DNA of 64,000 nt from Chitinophagaceae bacterium (GTDB lineage Bacteria; Bacteroidota; Bacteroidia; Chitinophagales; Chitinophagaceae). Shown here in pieces: positions 28,343 to 38,518 of this stretch. Below the pieces are notes generated by a model that saw only the letters and a list, made by a program, of their open reading frames with translations, was not told where the DNA came from and ran no database searches. The stretch spans positions 1 through 64,000 of the forward strand of contig JAGXRG010000012.1 of assembly GCA_018335935.1 (NCBI GenBank). Reading direction: 5' to 3'. Position 1 is the stretch's first letter. Every line of letters starts with the position of its first letter. The translations under genes were made by a program, and so were the position numbers.

Positions 28343-30751
28343 TTAAAGACTAAAGCTTAATGGAATATTAATTTTTACACTAAAGTTTCTACCCATATTA
28401 AACACGCCCATTCTTTGTGTTACATTATTCATATCAGTATACTTCAATCTGCTTAAATGATTTTGATAAGCAACATCAGCAATATTGTTAATGCTACAAT
28501 AAAAATTTATTTTTTGTTTTGCACTTAATTTAATATCAGTACCAAAGCCTAGATTTAATAAGCTAAAAGCAGGTGTTATTGTTTCAGTATTTGATACAGT
28601 AAAAATGTTATTTTGTGCAAACTGGTTATCGATTTCAGCTTTTATTATAGCATTGCTAAATAATTTCGACTTACCTCTTAAATCAACTTTAATATCAGTT
28701 AATAATCTCGCAGGTGGCATAAAAGGAATATTTCTTGAGCGAAAATCATTATTGTTGAATCTTCCACTAACATAAGAAAAACTATTTTCTATGTGTAACC
28801 AATCTAATGGATGTGGATGAATATCTAAATTAGCTTCGAAGCCCATTAATGTTGCATTTGATTGTTTATATTGAAAAGCAAATAAATCATCACCATTATA
28901 ATTTACCATTGAATCTGTTCCTGAGGCATTGGTCAACTTACTACTGAAAATAAAATTATTGAATGAAGTATAAAATGTATTTAAACTAAAACTTACATGC
29001 TCACTATTTAATTCAAGACCAGCATCGAGTTGATAAGAGTTTTCTGATTTTAATTGTTTATTCCCATATTCATATCTATTCGTTCCTTCATGAGCTCCAT
29101 TACTACTAAGTTCAATCATGTTAGGAGCCCTGAAACCTTTAGCTATATTGAGTTTTAGTGTAACATTATTATTAAGTTCATAGGCTATTCCTACACTACC
29201 CGTAACATTATTAAAAGTATTATTCATTTGTTGAAATCTTACATCGCCAGATTCTATTAACTCTTCAGATTTCAAACTTCTATAATCATATCTTAATCCA
29301 AAATTGGTAGTGAGTTTTTCATAAGATTTTTTTGCAACAATAAATCCACCTAAATCAAATTGCTTGTAATTTGGTATTAAAACTTCTTCTGCTCCATTCT
29401 TATTTTCTTGAAGCATACCATTAATTCCAATGCTGGTCTTCCAACCTTTAACTTGATTGAAATGATATTGAAGATTGTAATTAATTGTCTTTAAATCAAA
29501 AAACAATTCAGGATTTGTTGGCTCATCTACATCGCCAAATTCTTTTCTTTCATTTTGTTGATAGGCTATATTGGTGGTTAACCTTCCTCCTGAAAAAATA
29601 AAATTATTATCTAATGCAATTTTGGTATGATTAATGGATTGATAAGGTATTAATACATCTCTGCCATTTAATTCAGCAGGTGTAGCAATATGTTCTTGAG
29701 GTGTTTCGGGATATACTAAAAATGCTCCTGTACTTGCATCTCTTGCTCCTGTTACAATTCCTAGCTTTTGATTGAAATTACTATATATTAAATGTGAAAA
29801 CCCCCAGTTTTTATTTATGCCAATATAACCTCCAAAATTCTTTTCATTAAACCTACTATTTAGCACTTTTCCATCAAAAGCATTTGAATAATCTGCTGCT
29901 GATTTGTAACTATTGTAAAGATTCCAATTAAGACCATTATTCAAATTTCCTGCAACATTGTTGTAAACAGAATACATTTTATTATTATCTAAATAGCCAG
30001 TTGAAACATTCGCTTGAATTGTGTTTGATTGTATTGGTTTATTTGTAATAATATTCAAAACACCTGCAATAGCATCACTTCCATACATCAATGATGCTGG
30101 ACCTTTTAGTACTTCAACTTGTTGAACACTTTGTTCATCAATTTCAATTCCATGTTCATCACCCCATTGCTGACCTTCTTGTCTAACTCCATCATTAATA
30201 GTAATCATTCTATTAGAACCTAAACCTCTAATGATAGGTTTTGATATTGCCGGACCAGTACTAATCATTGAAAATCCGTTTACAGTTTTAGTTAATGCAT
30301 CAATAATATTAGTAGAAGAATTTTTAAATAAATCGTTCTTTGAAACAATAGAAACTGGTTGTGGAGTATTTTTAATTTTTGTAGCAGATGTAGTACCAGT
30401 AATGGTTACAGCTTCTTGCTCAACTACAGTCTCAACTAAAGCAAAATTTTTAACTGTTGCTTTAGTTATTTCGATGGTTTCAATAATACTTGCAAAACCT
30501 TGATAGTTTACTTCAATCAAATAGTTGCCTGCTTTTAAATTATTTATTTGATATGAACCATCTTTATTACTCACCACTCTAACTTTTAGATCATGAATAA
30601 TAATATTGGCACCTTCTAGTGGCTCTTTTGTTGTAGCATCGGTTATGATGCCTGATAAATTAACGTTTACGTCTGTGTAAGTAGTTGTATTTGCTAAACT
30701 AGCTATACTAAATAATAAAAAATTAAATATAAATATGATAAATGATTTCAT
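28343..30751 (-). CDS. TonB-dependent outer-membrane receptor
   Basis: An 802-residue receptor. A Sec signal peptide (first ~20 residues) is followed by a CarboxypepD_reg-like beta-sandwich (about 30-115, with GTITDATTKEPLEGANI-type sequence), a plug domain (about 120-240, with IIRGLGSNRMITINDG and VEVLKGPASLMYGSDAIAGVLNI) and a 22-strand barrel ending in SVKINIPLSFSL. No SusD partner lies next to it, so it is not a SusCD glycan system. The plug reads QWGDEHGIEID, a His/Asp-rich patch seen in metal-type receptors, but the substrate is uncertain. A 113-residue His/Cys-containing protein is encoded immediately upstream and likely belongs with it. Confidence 0.9.
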   Translation of the reverse strand: MKSFIIFIFNFLLFSIASLANTTTYTDVNVNLSGIITDATTKEPLEGANIIIHDLKVRVVSNKDGSYQINNLKAGNYLIEVNYQGFASIIETIEITKATVKNFALVETVVEQEAVTITGTTSATKIKNTPQPVSIVSKNDLFKNSSTNIIDALTKTVNGFSMISTGPAISKPIIRGLGSNRMITINDGVRQEGQQWGDEHGIEIDEQSVQQVEVLKGPASLMYGSDAIAGVLNIITNKPIQSNTIQANVSTGYLDNNKMYSVYNNVAGNLNNGLNWNLYNSYKSAADYSNAFDGKVLNSRFNEKNFGGYIGINKNWGFSHLIYSNFNQKLGIVTGARDASTGAFLVYPETPQEHIATPAELNGRDVLIPYQSINHTKIALDNNFIFSGGRLTTNIAYQQNERKEFGDVDEPTNPELFFDLKTINYNLQYHFNQVKGWKTSIGINGMLQENKNGAEEVLIPNYKQFDLGGFIVAKKSYEKLTTNFGLRYDYRSLKSEELIESGDVRFQQMNNTFNNVTGSVGIAYELNNNVTLKLNIAKGFRAPNMIELSSNGAHEGTNRYEYGNKQLKSENSYQLDAGLELNSEHVSFSLNTFYTSFNNFIFSSKLTNASGTDSMVNYNGDDLFAFQYKQSNATLMGFEANLDIHPHPLDWLHIENSFSYVSGRFNNNDFRSRNIPFMPPARLLTDIKVDLRGKSKLFSNAIIKAEIDNQFAQNNIFTVSNTETITPAFSLLNLGFGTDIKLSAKQKINFYCSINNIADVAYQNHLSRLKYTDMNNVTQRMGVFNMGRNFSVKINIPLSFSL

Positions 30752-30823
30752 TGTTATTTGTTTAAAAATAAATAAATACTAGCTCCTTAATTGGAGAAAA
30801 ATAATAAAGCAATAATTTGTAAA

Positions 30824-31165
30824 CTAACAATGAGTAGGGGGTCCTCTTAATTGATCTATTAAAAGCTGATTAATTGTAACAAAAGGAAAATGTTTTTCCT
30901 GATATGAATTGGCATGAATTAATGTTGCTGGAATTAGTGCTAATGATGTTCCTAAAAAAGGAAGCTCAACTACTAATTGATCTATTTGGCATTGATATGA
31001 AGCACTGTTTAAATTTACTTCATGAGCATTTGAGGATTTCATCCATGCAACATCGGTATGATCAGCAAATAAACTATGCAAAAATCTTTTTGGAGTTGCA
31101 GCAAATAGAAACAACAGCAGCAGTGTAAAAGCAATAGATTGTTGTATGTATCTTTTAAAACTCAC
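30824..31165 (-). CDS. small secreted or anchored His/Cys protein ending LRGPP, companion of TonB receptor
   Basis: A 113-residue protein with a GTG start (no usable ATG upstream) and a hydrophobic N-terminal segment (about 10-25), so it is exported or membrane-anchored. The mature part has FLHSLFADH, a central YQCQ cysteine, several histidines and a C-terminus LRGPPTHC. From memory, short proteins with this LRGPP ending recur beside TonB receptors in Bacteroidota. The His/Cys content suggests metal handling, but that is inference. The gap to the receptor gene is 72 nt. Confidence 0.65.
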   Translation of the reverse strand: MSFKRYIQQSIAFTLLLLFLFAATPKRFLHSLFADHTDVAWMKSSNAHEVNLNSASYQCQIDQLVVELPFLGTSLALIPATLIHANSYQEKHFPFVTINQLLIDQLRGPPTHC

Positions 31166-31227
31166 TTTAGTAGTTACTCAAATTTTTAACCAAAAATTAA
31201 TGCTGCAAAATAACGTGATTCTGTTCT

Positions 31228-31259
31228 AAAAAAAATCCCCAATATTGTTATTGGGGATT
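31228..31259 (-). terminator. pnp: intrinsic terminator of pnp
   Basis: An 11-bp perfect stem (aatccccaata / tattggggatt) with a 4-nt loop, followed on the minus strand by eight T residues, just after the pnp stop. Confidence 0.9.
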
Positions 31260-31265
31260 AAAATA

Positions 31266-33434
31266 TTAACTTTTTGCTGCGTTATTATCATTTTGTTGTG
31301 GTCTATCCATTTGTGGTCTTTCTGGTCTTGGCATTAAAGCTTTTCTGCTTAATTTAAATTTACCAGTTCTTGGATCTATGTCTAACAATTTCACTTTTAC
31401 TTTATCTCCTTCTTTAAACACTCCATCCATTGTTTCTAAACGAGACCAACTAATTTCACTAATGTGTAATAAACCTTCTTTTTTAGGCAAGAATTCTACG
31501 AATGCACCAAATTCTTTAATACTTTTTACAGTGCCTTCGTAAGTTTCATTCACCTGAGGAACTGCAGTAATACCATTAATCCAATCAATAGCTTTTTGCA
31601 TGTTTTCTTGAACGGCAGAGAAAATGCTTACTTCACCTGTATTTCCAACTTCTTCAATATTAACGGTACAACCAGTTTCTCTTTGAATTTCTTGAATAAT
31701 TTTTCCACCTGGTCCAATTACAGCACCAATATATTCCTTATCAATAATAATTTTAACCATTCTTGGTGTGTGTGGTTTCACCTCTGGTCTATGAGCAGGA
31801 ATACATTCGTACATAGCATCTAAAATATGTAAACGACCAGTTTTAGCTTGGTTTAAAGCTTCTCTCATCACATCCATACTTAAACCATCAACTTTAATAT
31901 CCATTTGAACACCACAAATACCATCTCTAGTACCAGTTACTTTAAAGTCCATATCACCTAAGTGATCTTCATCTCCTAAAATATCTGTTAAGATTGCATA
32001 TTTTCCGTCGGCTCTAGAAATTAATCCCATGGCAACACCACTAACGTGTTTTGGAATTGGCACACCTGCATCCATTAAAGCTAAGCTACCAGCACAAACT
32101 GTAGCCATTGAAGACGATCCATTACTTTCTAAAATATCACTCACAATTCTAGTAGTATATGGATATTCATTCCCTGGCATCATTTGTTTTAAACTTCTTA
32201 AAGCTAAATGACCATGACCCACTTCTCTTCTACCCACACCTCTCATCATTTTAACTTCACCAGTTGAAAATGGTGGAAAATTATAATGTAAGAAGAAGTT
32301 TGAAAACTCTGACTGAGCAGCACTTTCAACTAAAAGTTCATCGAGTTTATTACCTAATGTAACAGTAGTTAATGATTGTGTTTCTCCACGAGTAAATAAA
32401 GCAGAACCGTGTGGACTAGGTAATGGTTCTATTTCCATAGCTAATGGACGAACTTCATCTAATTTTCTACCATCTAATCTCACTCTATCTTCTAAAATCA
32501 TATTTCTTACTACTTCCCATTGTAAGTCTTCGAAATATTTTTTAGCAAACTTTTTATCAGTATCAGTAGCCTCTTCACCTAAACTTGCTATTAACTCTTC
32601 TTTTAAAGTACTGTATGCTTCACTTCTTTCATGCTTCGCAGAAGCACTTTTGGCGATGGTATAAATTTTATCTTTAGCAAAAGCAATTACTTTCTGATTG
32701 ATTTCTTCGTTTTGCTCAGGTTTCTTATATTCTCTTTTAGCAGTAATTCCTTTTTTATTTCTTAATTCTTCTTGAGCCTTAATTTGAACACGAATTGCAT
32801 CATGACCAATTTGTAAAGCTTCTACTAATTCTTCTTCACTACACTCTTTTGCCTGACCTTCAACCATCATCAAGTTTTTCTCAGTTGCAGCAATAATAAA
32901 GTCGTAAGAAGATTTTGTTAATTCAGTTCTTGTAGGATTGATAACAATCTTTCCTTCAACTTTAGCTACTCTTACCTCACTAATAATTTCTTTAATTGGA
33001 ATATCTGAAACTGCTAGTGCTGCAGACGCAGCTAAACAAGCCATTGCATCTGGCATAATTTCAGGATCACTAGAAATTAATGATACTAATACTTGCACAT
33101 CACATAAATAATCTTCAGGAAATAATGGACGAAGTGCTCTATCAATTAAACGACTTGTTAAAATTTCATAATCGTTTAATCGTGCTTCTCTTTTAAAGAA
33201 TGAGCCAGGAACTCTTCCTGCAGAAGCAAATTTTTCTTGATAATCTACGCTTAAAGGAAAGAAACTTTGTCCTTCTTTAGCTTCTTTGTTGGCAACTACA
33301 GTTGCTAATATGATACAATTGCCTTGACGAACAGTTACTGAACCGTCTGCCTGACGAGCAATTTTACCAGTTTCTAAAATAACTTCAGCTCCATTAGGGA
33401 GTGTAAAAGTTGATTGTATTGGTTGTGTTAACAT
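31266..33434 (-). CDS. pnp: polyribonucleotide nucleotidyltransferase (PNPase)
   Basis: Phosphorolytic 3'-5' exoribonuclease of mRNA decay. The 722 residues contain two RNase PH-like domains, the second with the active-site region FPPFSTGEVKMMRGVGRREV and DILGDEDHLGDMDFKVTGT. A KH domain (about 555-615, VIGPGGKIIQEIQRETG) and an S1 domain (about 620-695, GTVKSIKEFGAFVEFLPKK) follow. The order rpsO-pnp on one strand is the classical arrangement; the genes are 195 bp apart. Confidence 0.97.
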   Translation of the reverse strand: MLTQPIQSTFTLPNGAEVILETGKIARQADGSVTVRQGNCIILATVVANKEAKEGQSFFPLSVDYQEKFASAGRVPGSFFKREARLNDYEILTSRLIDRALRPLFPEDYLCDVQVLVSLISSDPEIMPDAMACLAASAALAVSDIPIKEIISEVRVAKVEGKIVINPTRTELTKSSYDFIIAATEKNLMMVEGQAKECSEEELVEALQIGHDAIRVQIKAQEELRNKKGITAKREYKKPEQNEEINQKVIAFAKDKIYTIAKSASAKHERSEAYSTLKEELIASLGEEATDTDKKFAKKYFEDLQWEVVRNMILEDRVRLDGRKLDEVRPLAMEIEPLPSPHGSALFTRGETQSLTTVTLGNKLDELLVESAAQSEFSNFFLHYNFPPFSTGEVKMMRGVGRREVGHGHLALRSLKQMMPGNEYPYTTRIVSDILESNGSSSMATVCAGSLALMDAGVPIPKHVSGVAMGLISRADGKYAILTDILGDEDHLGDMDFKVTGTRDGICGVQMDIKVDGLSMDVMREALNQAKTGRLHILDAMYECIPAHRPEVKPHTPRMVKIIIDKEYIGAVIGPGGKIIQEIQRETGCTVNIEEVGNTGEVSIFSAVQENMQKAIDWINGITAVPQVNETYEGTVKSIKEFGAFVEFLPKKEGLLHISEISWSRLETMDGVFKEGDKVKVKLLDIDPRTGKFKLSRKALMPRPERPQMDRPQQNDNNAAKS

Positions 33435-33526
33435 GTTGATAAATTGAAGTGAAAATTTGGCGATTTGTGATCAGCTAAATTTTCTGAATAAATAATTTAA
33501 TTGTTCAAATAGATGGTAAAGCAAAA

Positions 33527-33555
33527 ATTCCCAACGACCAATGGAAGCTGGGAAT
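33527..33555 (-). terminator. possible weak terminator between rpsO and pnp
   Basis: A 7-bp stem (attccca / tgggaat) with a 15-nt loop, followed on the minus strand by TTTTTG. It is weak, so partial read-through into pnp is likely. Confidence 0.35.
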
Positions 33556-33629
33556 AATTTATAAGTTGTAATTAGTTTTAAAAAGCAACCCAATAATTTC
33601 CTTACTCCCCTTTGGGGGTATGGGCAGGT

Positions 33630-33899
33630 TTACTTTCTTAATCCTAATTGTTCAATTAATGTACGGTATCCAGTAAGATTGTGTTTTTGCATATAGCTTA
33701 ACAGTCTTTTACGTTGACCAACCATTTTCATTAATCCACGTTGTGTAGAGAAATCTTTTTTGTTGGTTTGTAAATGCTTACTAATGTCTAAGATTCTTTC
33801 TGTTAATAATGCAACCTGACCTTCAATTGATCCTGTGTTAGATGCTTTGCCACCATATTGTGCAAAGATGGATGATTTTTTTTCTTTTGTTAATGACAT
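33630..33899 (-). CDS. rpsO: 30S ribosomal protein S15
   Basis: An 89-residue primary rRNA-binding protein of the small subunit central domain. Full length and typical, with TGSIEGQVALLTERI, HLQTNKKDFSTQRGL and the C-terminal GQRKRLLSYM...YRTLIEQLGLRK. The strongest nearby promoter box lies 53 nt upstream, so the mRNA carries a leader of some 45-50 nt. S15 commonly controls its own translation through such leaders, but I did not identify a specific pseudoknot. Confidence 0.98.
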   Translation of the reverse strand: MSLTKEKKSSIFAQYGGKASNTGSIEGQVALLTERILDISKHLQTNKKDFSTQRGLMKMVGQRKRLLSYMQKHNLTGYRTLIEQLGLRK

Positions 33900-33952
33900 C
33901 TTTTTGTGTTTAAATGAACACCCAATTGTGTTTTACTTTTTTATTTCGGCGG

Positions 33953-33960
33953 CGAAGATA
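33953..33960 (-). promoter_or_regulatory. -7 box TATCTTCG for rpsO
   Basis: TTCG variant of the -7 box, 53 nt before the rpsO ATG. A TTG-like -33 element lies about 22 nt further upstream. Confidence 0.5.
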
Positions 33961-34056
33961 AGGGAAATCTCTATTTAGATACCAAAATTCTGCTGATAAT
34001 TTCTATAATTTTCTATCTGTTTCATAATAATTTAATATTAAAATCAAGAAAAATAA

Positions 34057-35583
<1,527 letters not shown>

Positions 35584-35584
35584 A

Positions 35585-36241
35585 TTATTGTTTACCACTT
35601 AACATGGGTACAAAAGAAAACATATCGTATTTTTCTTCTTCATAAGTACCATCAGAGTTTTTAATAATTTTTAGCATCCTTTGGGCGTCACCTTCATCAA
35701 CCGGTATAACCATAATTCCACTTGGTGTTAATTGTTGTAATAAGCTGTGTGGAATATAAGGTGCTGCAGCAGTAATTATTATTCTATCAAAGGGAGCATA
35801 ATTAGGCAATCCTTCAAATCCATCTCCATAAAAATATTTAATATTGGAGTAATAACTCAAATGTTTGAAAAGTTTATTTTGTTCAAACAATTTTTTTTGT
35901 CGTTCAATCGTATATACTTCAGCACCTAAATAAGCTAAAACAGAAGCCTGATAAGCACTGCCGGTACCCACTTCTAAAATTTTTGTACCAGATTTTACAT
36001 CTAATAGTTGCGTTTGAAATGCAACTGTATAGGGTTGAGAAATGGTTTGATTAGCTTCTATTTGTAAAGCAATATCATCATAAGCTTTAGCATCAAAAAC
36101 TGTGTCTATATAAAAGTGTCGTGGAATATGATTAATAGCATTTAAAACTTGTTGACTGGTGATGCCTTTTTCTTTTAAAACATCAACCAATCTTTTTCTT
36201 CTTCCTTTATCTAATGGGGTATCAATTTCTCTTCTTCTCAT
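35585..36241 (-). CDS. pcm: protein-L-isoaspartate O-methyltransferase
   Basis: SAM-dependent repair enzyme that methylates isoaspartyl residues of damaged proteins. It has 218 residues from ATG 36241. The SAM-binding motif ILEVGTGSAYQASVLAYLG, the preceding ANQTISQPYTVAFQTQLL and the C-terminal region with GIMVIPVDEGDAQRM are typical. A TTG one codon upstream is disregarded. A -7 box 5 nt before the ATG suggests a leaderless mRNA. It converges with guaB with a 1-nt gap. Confidence 0.95.
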   Translation of the reverse strand: MRRREIDTPLDKGRRKRLVDVLKEKGITSQQVLNAINHIPRHFYIDTVFDAKAYDDIALQIEANQTISQPYTVAFQTQLLDVKSGTKILEVGTGSAYQASVLAYLGAEVYTIERQKKLFEQNKLFKHLSYYSNIKYFYGDGFEGLPNYAPFDRIIITAAAPYIPHSLLQQLTPSGIMVIPVDEGDAQRMLKIIKNSDGTYEEEKYDMFSFVPMLSGKQ

Positions 36242-36246
36242 CAATA

Positions 36247-36254
36247 CAAAAATA
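36247..36254 (-). promoter_or_regulatory. -7 box TATTTTTG abutting pcm start (leaderless)
   Basis: Consensus box separated by 5 nt (tattg) from the pcm ATG at 36241. Confidence 0.55.
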
Positions 36255-36399
36255 ACCTTTGCTATGCTAAAACCTATATGTGTGTATAATAAAAAAAATC
36301 ATTAAGTTTTAAACAATGGGAAAGTGGCTATTTTTTTGAATTTATTTTAAGAAGAAATTAGAAATAAATTTTACCTAAACTAACTTTTTTTTTAAAAAA

Positions 36400-37722
36400 A
36401 TGAAAACACAAAAACTTCTTGTTTTTTTGGCATTACTTATTTTCGTTTCATCATGTAAAAAAGATTTTAATCAGCCAATAGAACACCAACAAACGGAAGC
36501 CATTTATTCTGGCTTTCCAGAAACTTTTGAATCAGGTACTAAAACAGCTTATGCTTCAGCAGATGTAACGCTATCTAGCGGCTCATGGAATTTAAATGAT
36601 GCATTATTAGGAACCTTAAGCACTGATGCAAAAAATGGATTAAAATCTGTAAGAATTCAAAATTCAGGAACATTAACGATGAACTTTAATGTTAATGTTG
36701 GAGCTTCTTCCGTATCCGTATTTTATGGTAAATTTGGAACAGATGCAAACAGCACATTTGAACTTTGGGCCTCTACCAATTCTGGTTCAACATGGGAAAA
36801 AGTAGGATCTACTATTACCGTAAGTACATCTTCCTTAAGCCAAACAACTTTTTATTGTGCTTATGTGAATGCAGTTAGATTTCAAATAAGAAAAACAAGT
36901 GGTGGAAGATTAAACATTGATGATTTTAGTATAGAAGATAATAATAACCCAAATCCAACTAGAGATGATAATTTGGCTATGGGTAATCCAAGTAGTGCTA
37001 CCACTGATGTTGCTTTTCCAAATAATTATTTAATGACTAAAACACAGTATGTTTTATCATATAATAATTCTAAAGGATCAGCTAATTGGGTTAGCTGGCA
37101 TTTAAGCAGTGCTTGGAAAGGTACAGCCACACGTTGTGATTGTTTTACTGGTGATGCAACCTTACCTACAACATTTTATAAAGCAGTGACATCAAATTAT
37201 ACAAATACTGGATTTGATAGAGGACACCTCTGTCCTTCAGATGATAGAGATGGAAGTAGTGCTGATAATGCTGCTACTTTTTTAATGACTAACATCATAC
37301 CACAGGCACCAAAAAATAATCAGATTACTTGGGCAGCTCTTGAAACTTACTGTAGAAACTTATTAAATTCTGGTAACGAGTTATACATAATTGCTGGAGG
37401 TAAAGGATCAGGGGGTTCTGGCAGTTTAGGAGGCACAACCTATTCTATTGCTAGTGGTAAAATAAATGTACCAAGCAGTTTCTGGAAAGTTATAATTGTT
37501 TTACCTGTTGGCTCATCTGATGTTTATAGAGTTAACAACTCAACAAGAGTGATTGCAGTTGATATGCCTAATAATCAAACTGTCAATAATCAAACATGGG
37601 GTTATTACAGAACATCTGTTGATGCTATTGAAGCAGCTACTGGTTATAATTTCTTCTCCAATGTTCCAACTTCCATTCAAGCTGTAATTGAATCTGTAGT
37701 TGATAACGGTCCAACACAATAA
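36400..37722 (+). CDS. DNA/RNA non-specific endonuclease, lipoprotein
   Basis: A 440-residue exported nuclease. The lipoprotein signal ends IFVSSC with Cys19, so it should be anchored in the envelope. Residues about 40-185 form a beta-rich domain (FPETFESGTKTAY... RLNIDDFSI) found in front of many Bacteroidota extracellular nucleases. The C-terminal half is a NucA/NUC-type endonuclease with TGFDRGHLCPS (catalytic His276 in DRGH) and MTNIIPQAPKNNQ, which contains the metal-binding Asn. A role in nucleic-acid scavenging or DNA matrix turnover is inferred. A strong terminator follows. Confidence 0.93.
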   Translation: MKTQKLLVFLALLIFVSSCKKDFNQPIEHQQTEAIYSGFPETFESGTKTAYASADVTLSSGSWNLNDALLGTLSTDAKNGLKSVRIQNSGTLTMNFNVNVGASSVSVFYGKFGTDANSTFELWASTNSGSTWEKVGSTITVSTSSLSQTTFYCAYVNAVRFQIRKTSGGRLNIDDFSIEDNNNPNPTRDDNLAMGNPSSATTDVAFPNNYLMTKTQYVLSYNNSKGSANWVSWHLSSAWKGTATRCDCFTGDATLPTTFYKAVTSNYTNTGFDRGHLCPSDDRDGSSADNAATFLMTNIIPQAPKNNQITWAALETYCRNLLNSGNELYIIAGGKGSGGSGSLGGTTYSIASGKINVPSSFWKVIIVLPVGSSDVYRVNNSTRVIAVDMPNNQTVNNQTWGYYRTSVDAIEAATGYNFFSNVPTSIQAVIESVVDNGPTQ

Positions 37723-37741
37723 TAAATAAATAATATTAATG

Positions 37742-37774
37742 AGAGTAGTAGCTATTTGCTACTACTCTTTTTTA
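37742..37774 (+). terminator. intrinsic terminator after endonuclease gene
   Basis: Stem gagtagtagc / gctactactc (10 bp, extendable by one) with a 5-nt loop and a T-run. It lies between the endonuclease stop and the convergent pdxJ stop. Confidence 0.9.
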
Positions 37775-38506
37775 TTGAAGTTGTCGTTTATACATCTGAA
37801 TAGTATTTTCAAAACCTAAATATATGGCATCGCAAATCAAAGCATGACCAATACTAACTTCATCTAACTCAGGAATTGATTGACTAAATAATTTAAGGTT
37901 GTGCAAATCTAAATCGTGACCAGCATTTATGCCTAAACCCAATGATGTAGCATGTTTGGCAGAATCTATATAGCTCTTTAATACAACATTATTCTCATCT
38001 ATTCTATAACTGCATTTTTCACATTCTTTAGCAAATGCTTCAGTATACAACTCAATCCTATCAGTTCCAGTAGTTGACGCTGCAGTAATAAAGTCTTGAA
38101 TAGGATCTATAAAAATTGAAACACGAATACCGGCATTTTTAAATACGGCAATTATATGTTTTAAGTAATCCTGATGCTTAATTGTATCCCATCCATGATT
38201 GCTGGTTAACTGGCCAATTGCATCTGGTACCAATGTTACTTGATGTGGTTTTGTTTCAAGAACTAAATCAACAAAACTTTGTTCTTGAGGATTTCCTTCA
38301 ATATTAAATTCTGTAGTAATGATTTTTTTTATTTGCCTTACATCATCATAACGAATATGTCTTTCATCGGGTCTTGGGTGAACAGTTACACCATCTGCTC
38401 CAAAACGTTGAACATCTATTGCAGCTTTTACCACATCAGGATTATTTCCTCCTCTAGCATTTCTGAGTGTAGCAAACTTGTTGATGTTAACACTAAGTTT
38501 AGTCAT
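37772..38506 (-). CDS. pdxJ: pyridoxine 5'-phosphate synthase
   Basis: Condenses 1-deoxyxylulose-5-phosphate with 3-amino-1-hydroxyacetone phosphate in the DXP-dependent vitamin B6 pathway. The 244-residue TIM barrel has [33 protein letters not shown], the conserved histidine region [10 protein letters not shown] and the C-terminal [15 protein letters not shown]. The -7 box is 4 nt before the ATG and includes the stop codon of the upstream saccharopine-dehydrogenase-like gene. PLP made here serves the CBS enzyme encoded in this window. Confidence 0.96.
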   Translation of the reverse strand: MTKLSVNINKFATLRNARGGNNPDVVKAAIDVQRFGADGVTVHPRPDERHIRYDDVRQIKKIITTEFNIEGNPQEQSFVDLVLETKPHQVTLVPDAIGQLTSNHGWDTIKHQDYLKHIIAVFKNAGIRVSIFIDPIQDFITAASTTGTDRIELYTEAFAKECEKCSYRIDENNVVLKSYIDSAKHATSLGLGINAGHDLDLHNLKLFSQSIPELDEVSIGHALICDAIYLGFENTIQMYKRQLQ

Positions 38507-38510
38507 GCTG

Positions 38511-38518
38511 CAAAATTA
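38511..38518 (-). promoter_or_regulatory. -7 box TAATTTTG abutting pdxJ start and overlapping upstream stop codon
   Basis: Consensus box, 4 nt (cagc) from the pdxJ ATG. Its first three bases TAA are the stop codon of the upstream gene (38518-38516). Confidence 0.6.

Noticed and set aside
30231-30503. 90-residue + strand ORF inside the TonB receptor gene
   Set aside because: Antisense shadow of the plug domain coding region.
28343-30751. SusC-type glycan importer
   Set aside because: There is no SusD gene beside it, and the plug resembles metal or siderophore type receptors more than SusC.
30792-30805. Short palindrome ctccttaattggag before the TonB receptor gene
   Set aside because: The arms are only 4-5 bp, too short to support a regulatory or terminator call.
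33598-33625. actcccctttgggggtatggg as a terminator or mobile repeat
   Set aside because: The stem is only four G-C pairs around a 3-nt loop with no T-run, and no second copy was seen in the window.
36240-36399. Riboswitch or small RNA in the spacers before the nuclease gene and before metK
   Set aside because: No conserved SAM riboswitch core or other structured element could be recognised by eye; the spacers are plain AT-rich sequence.
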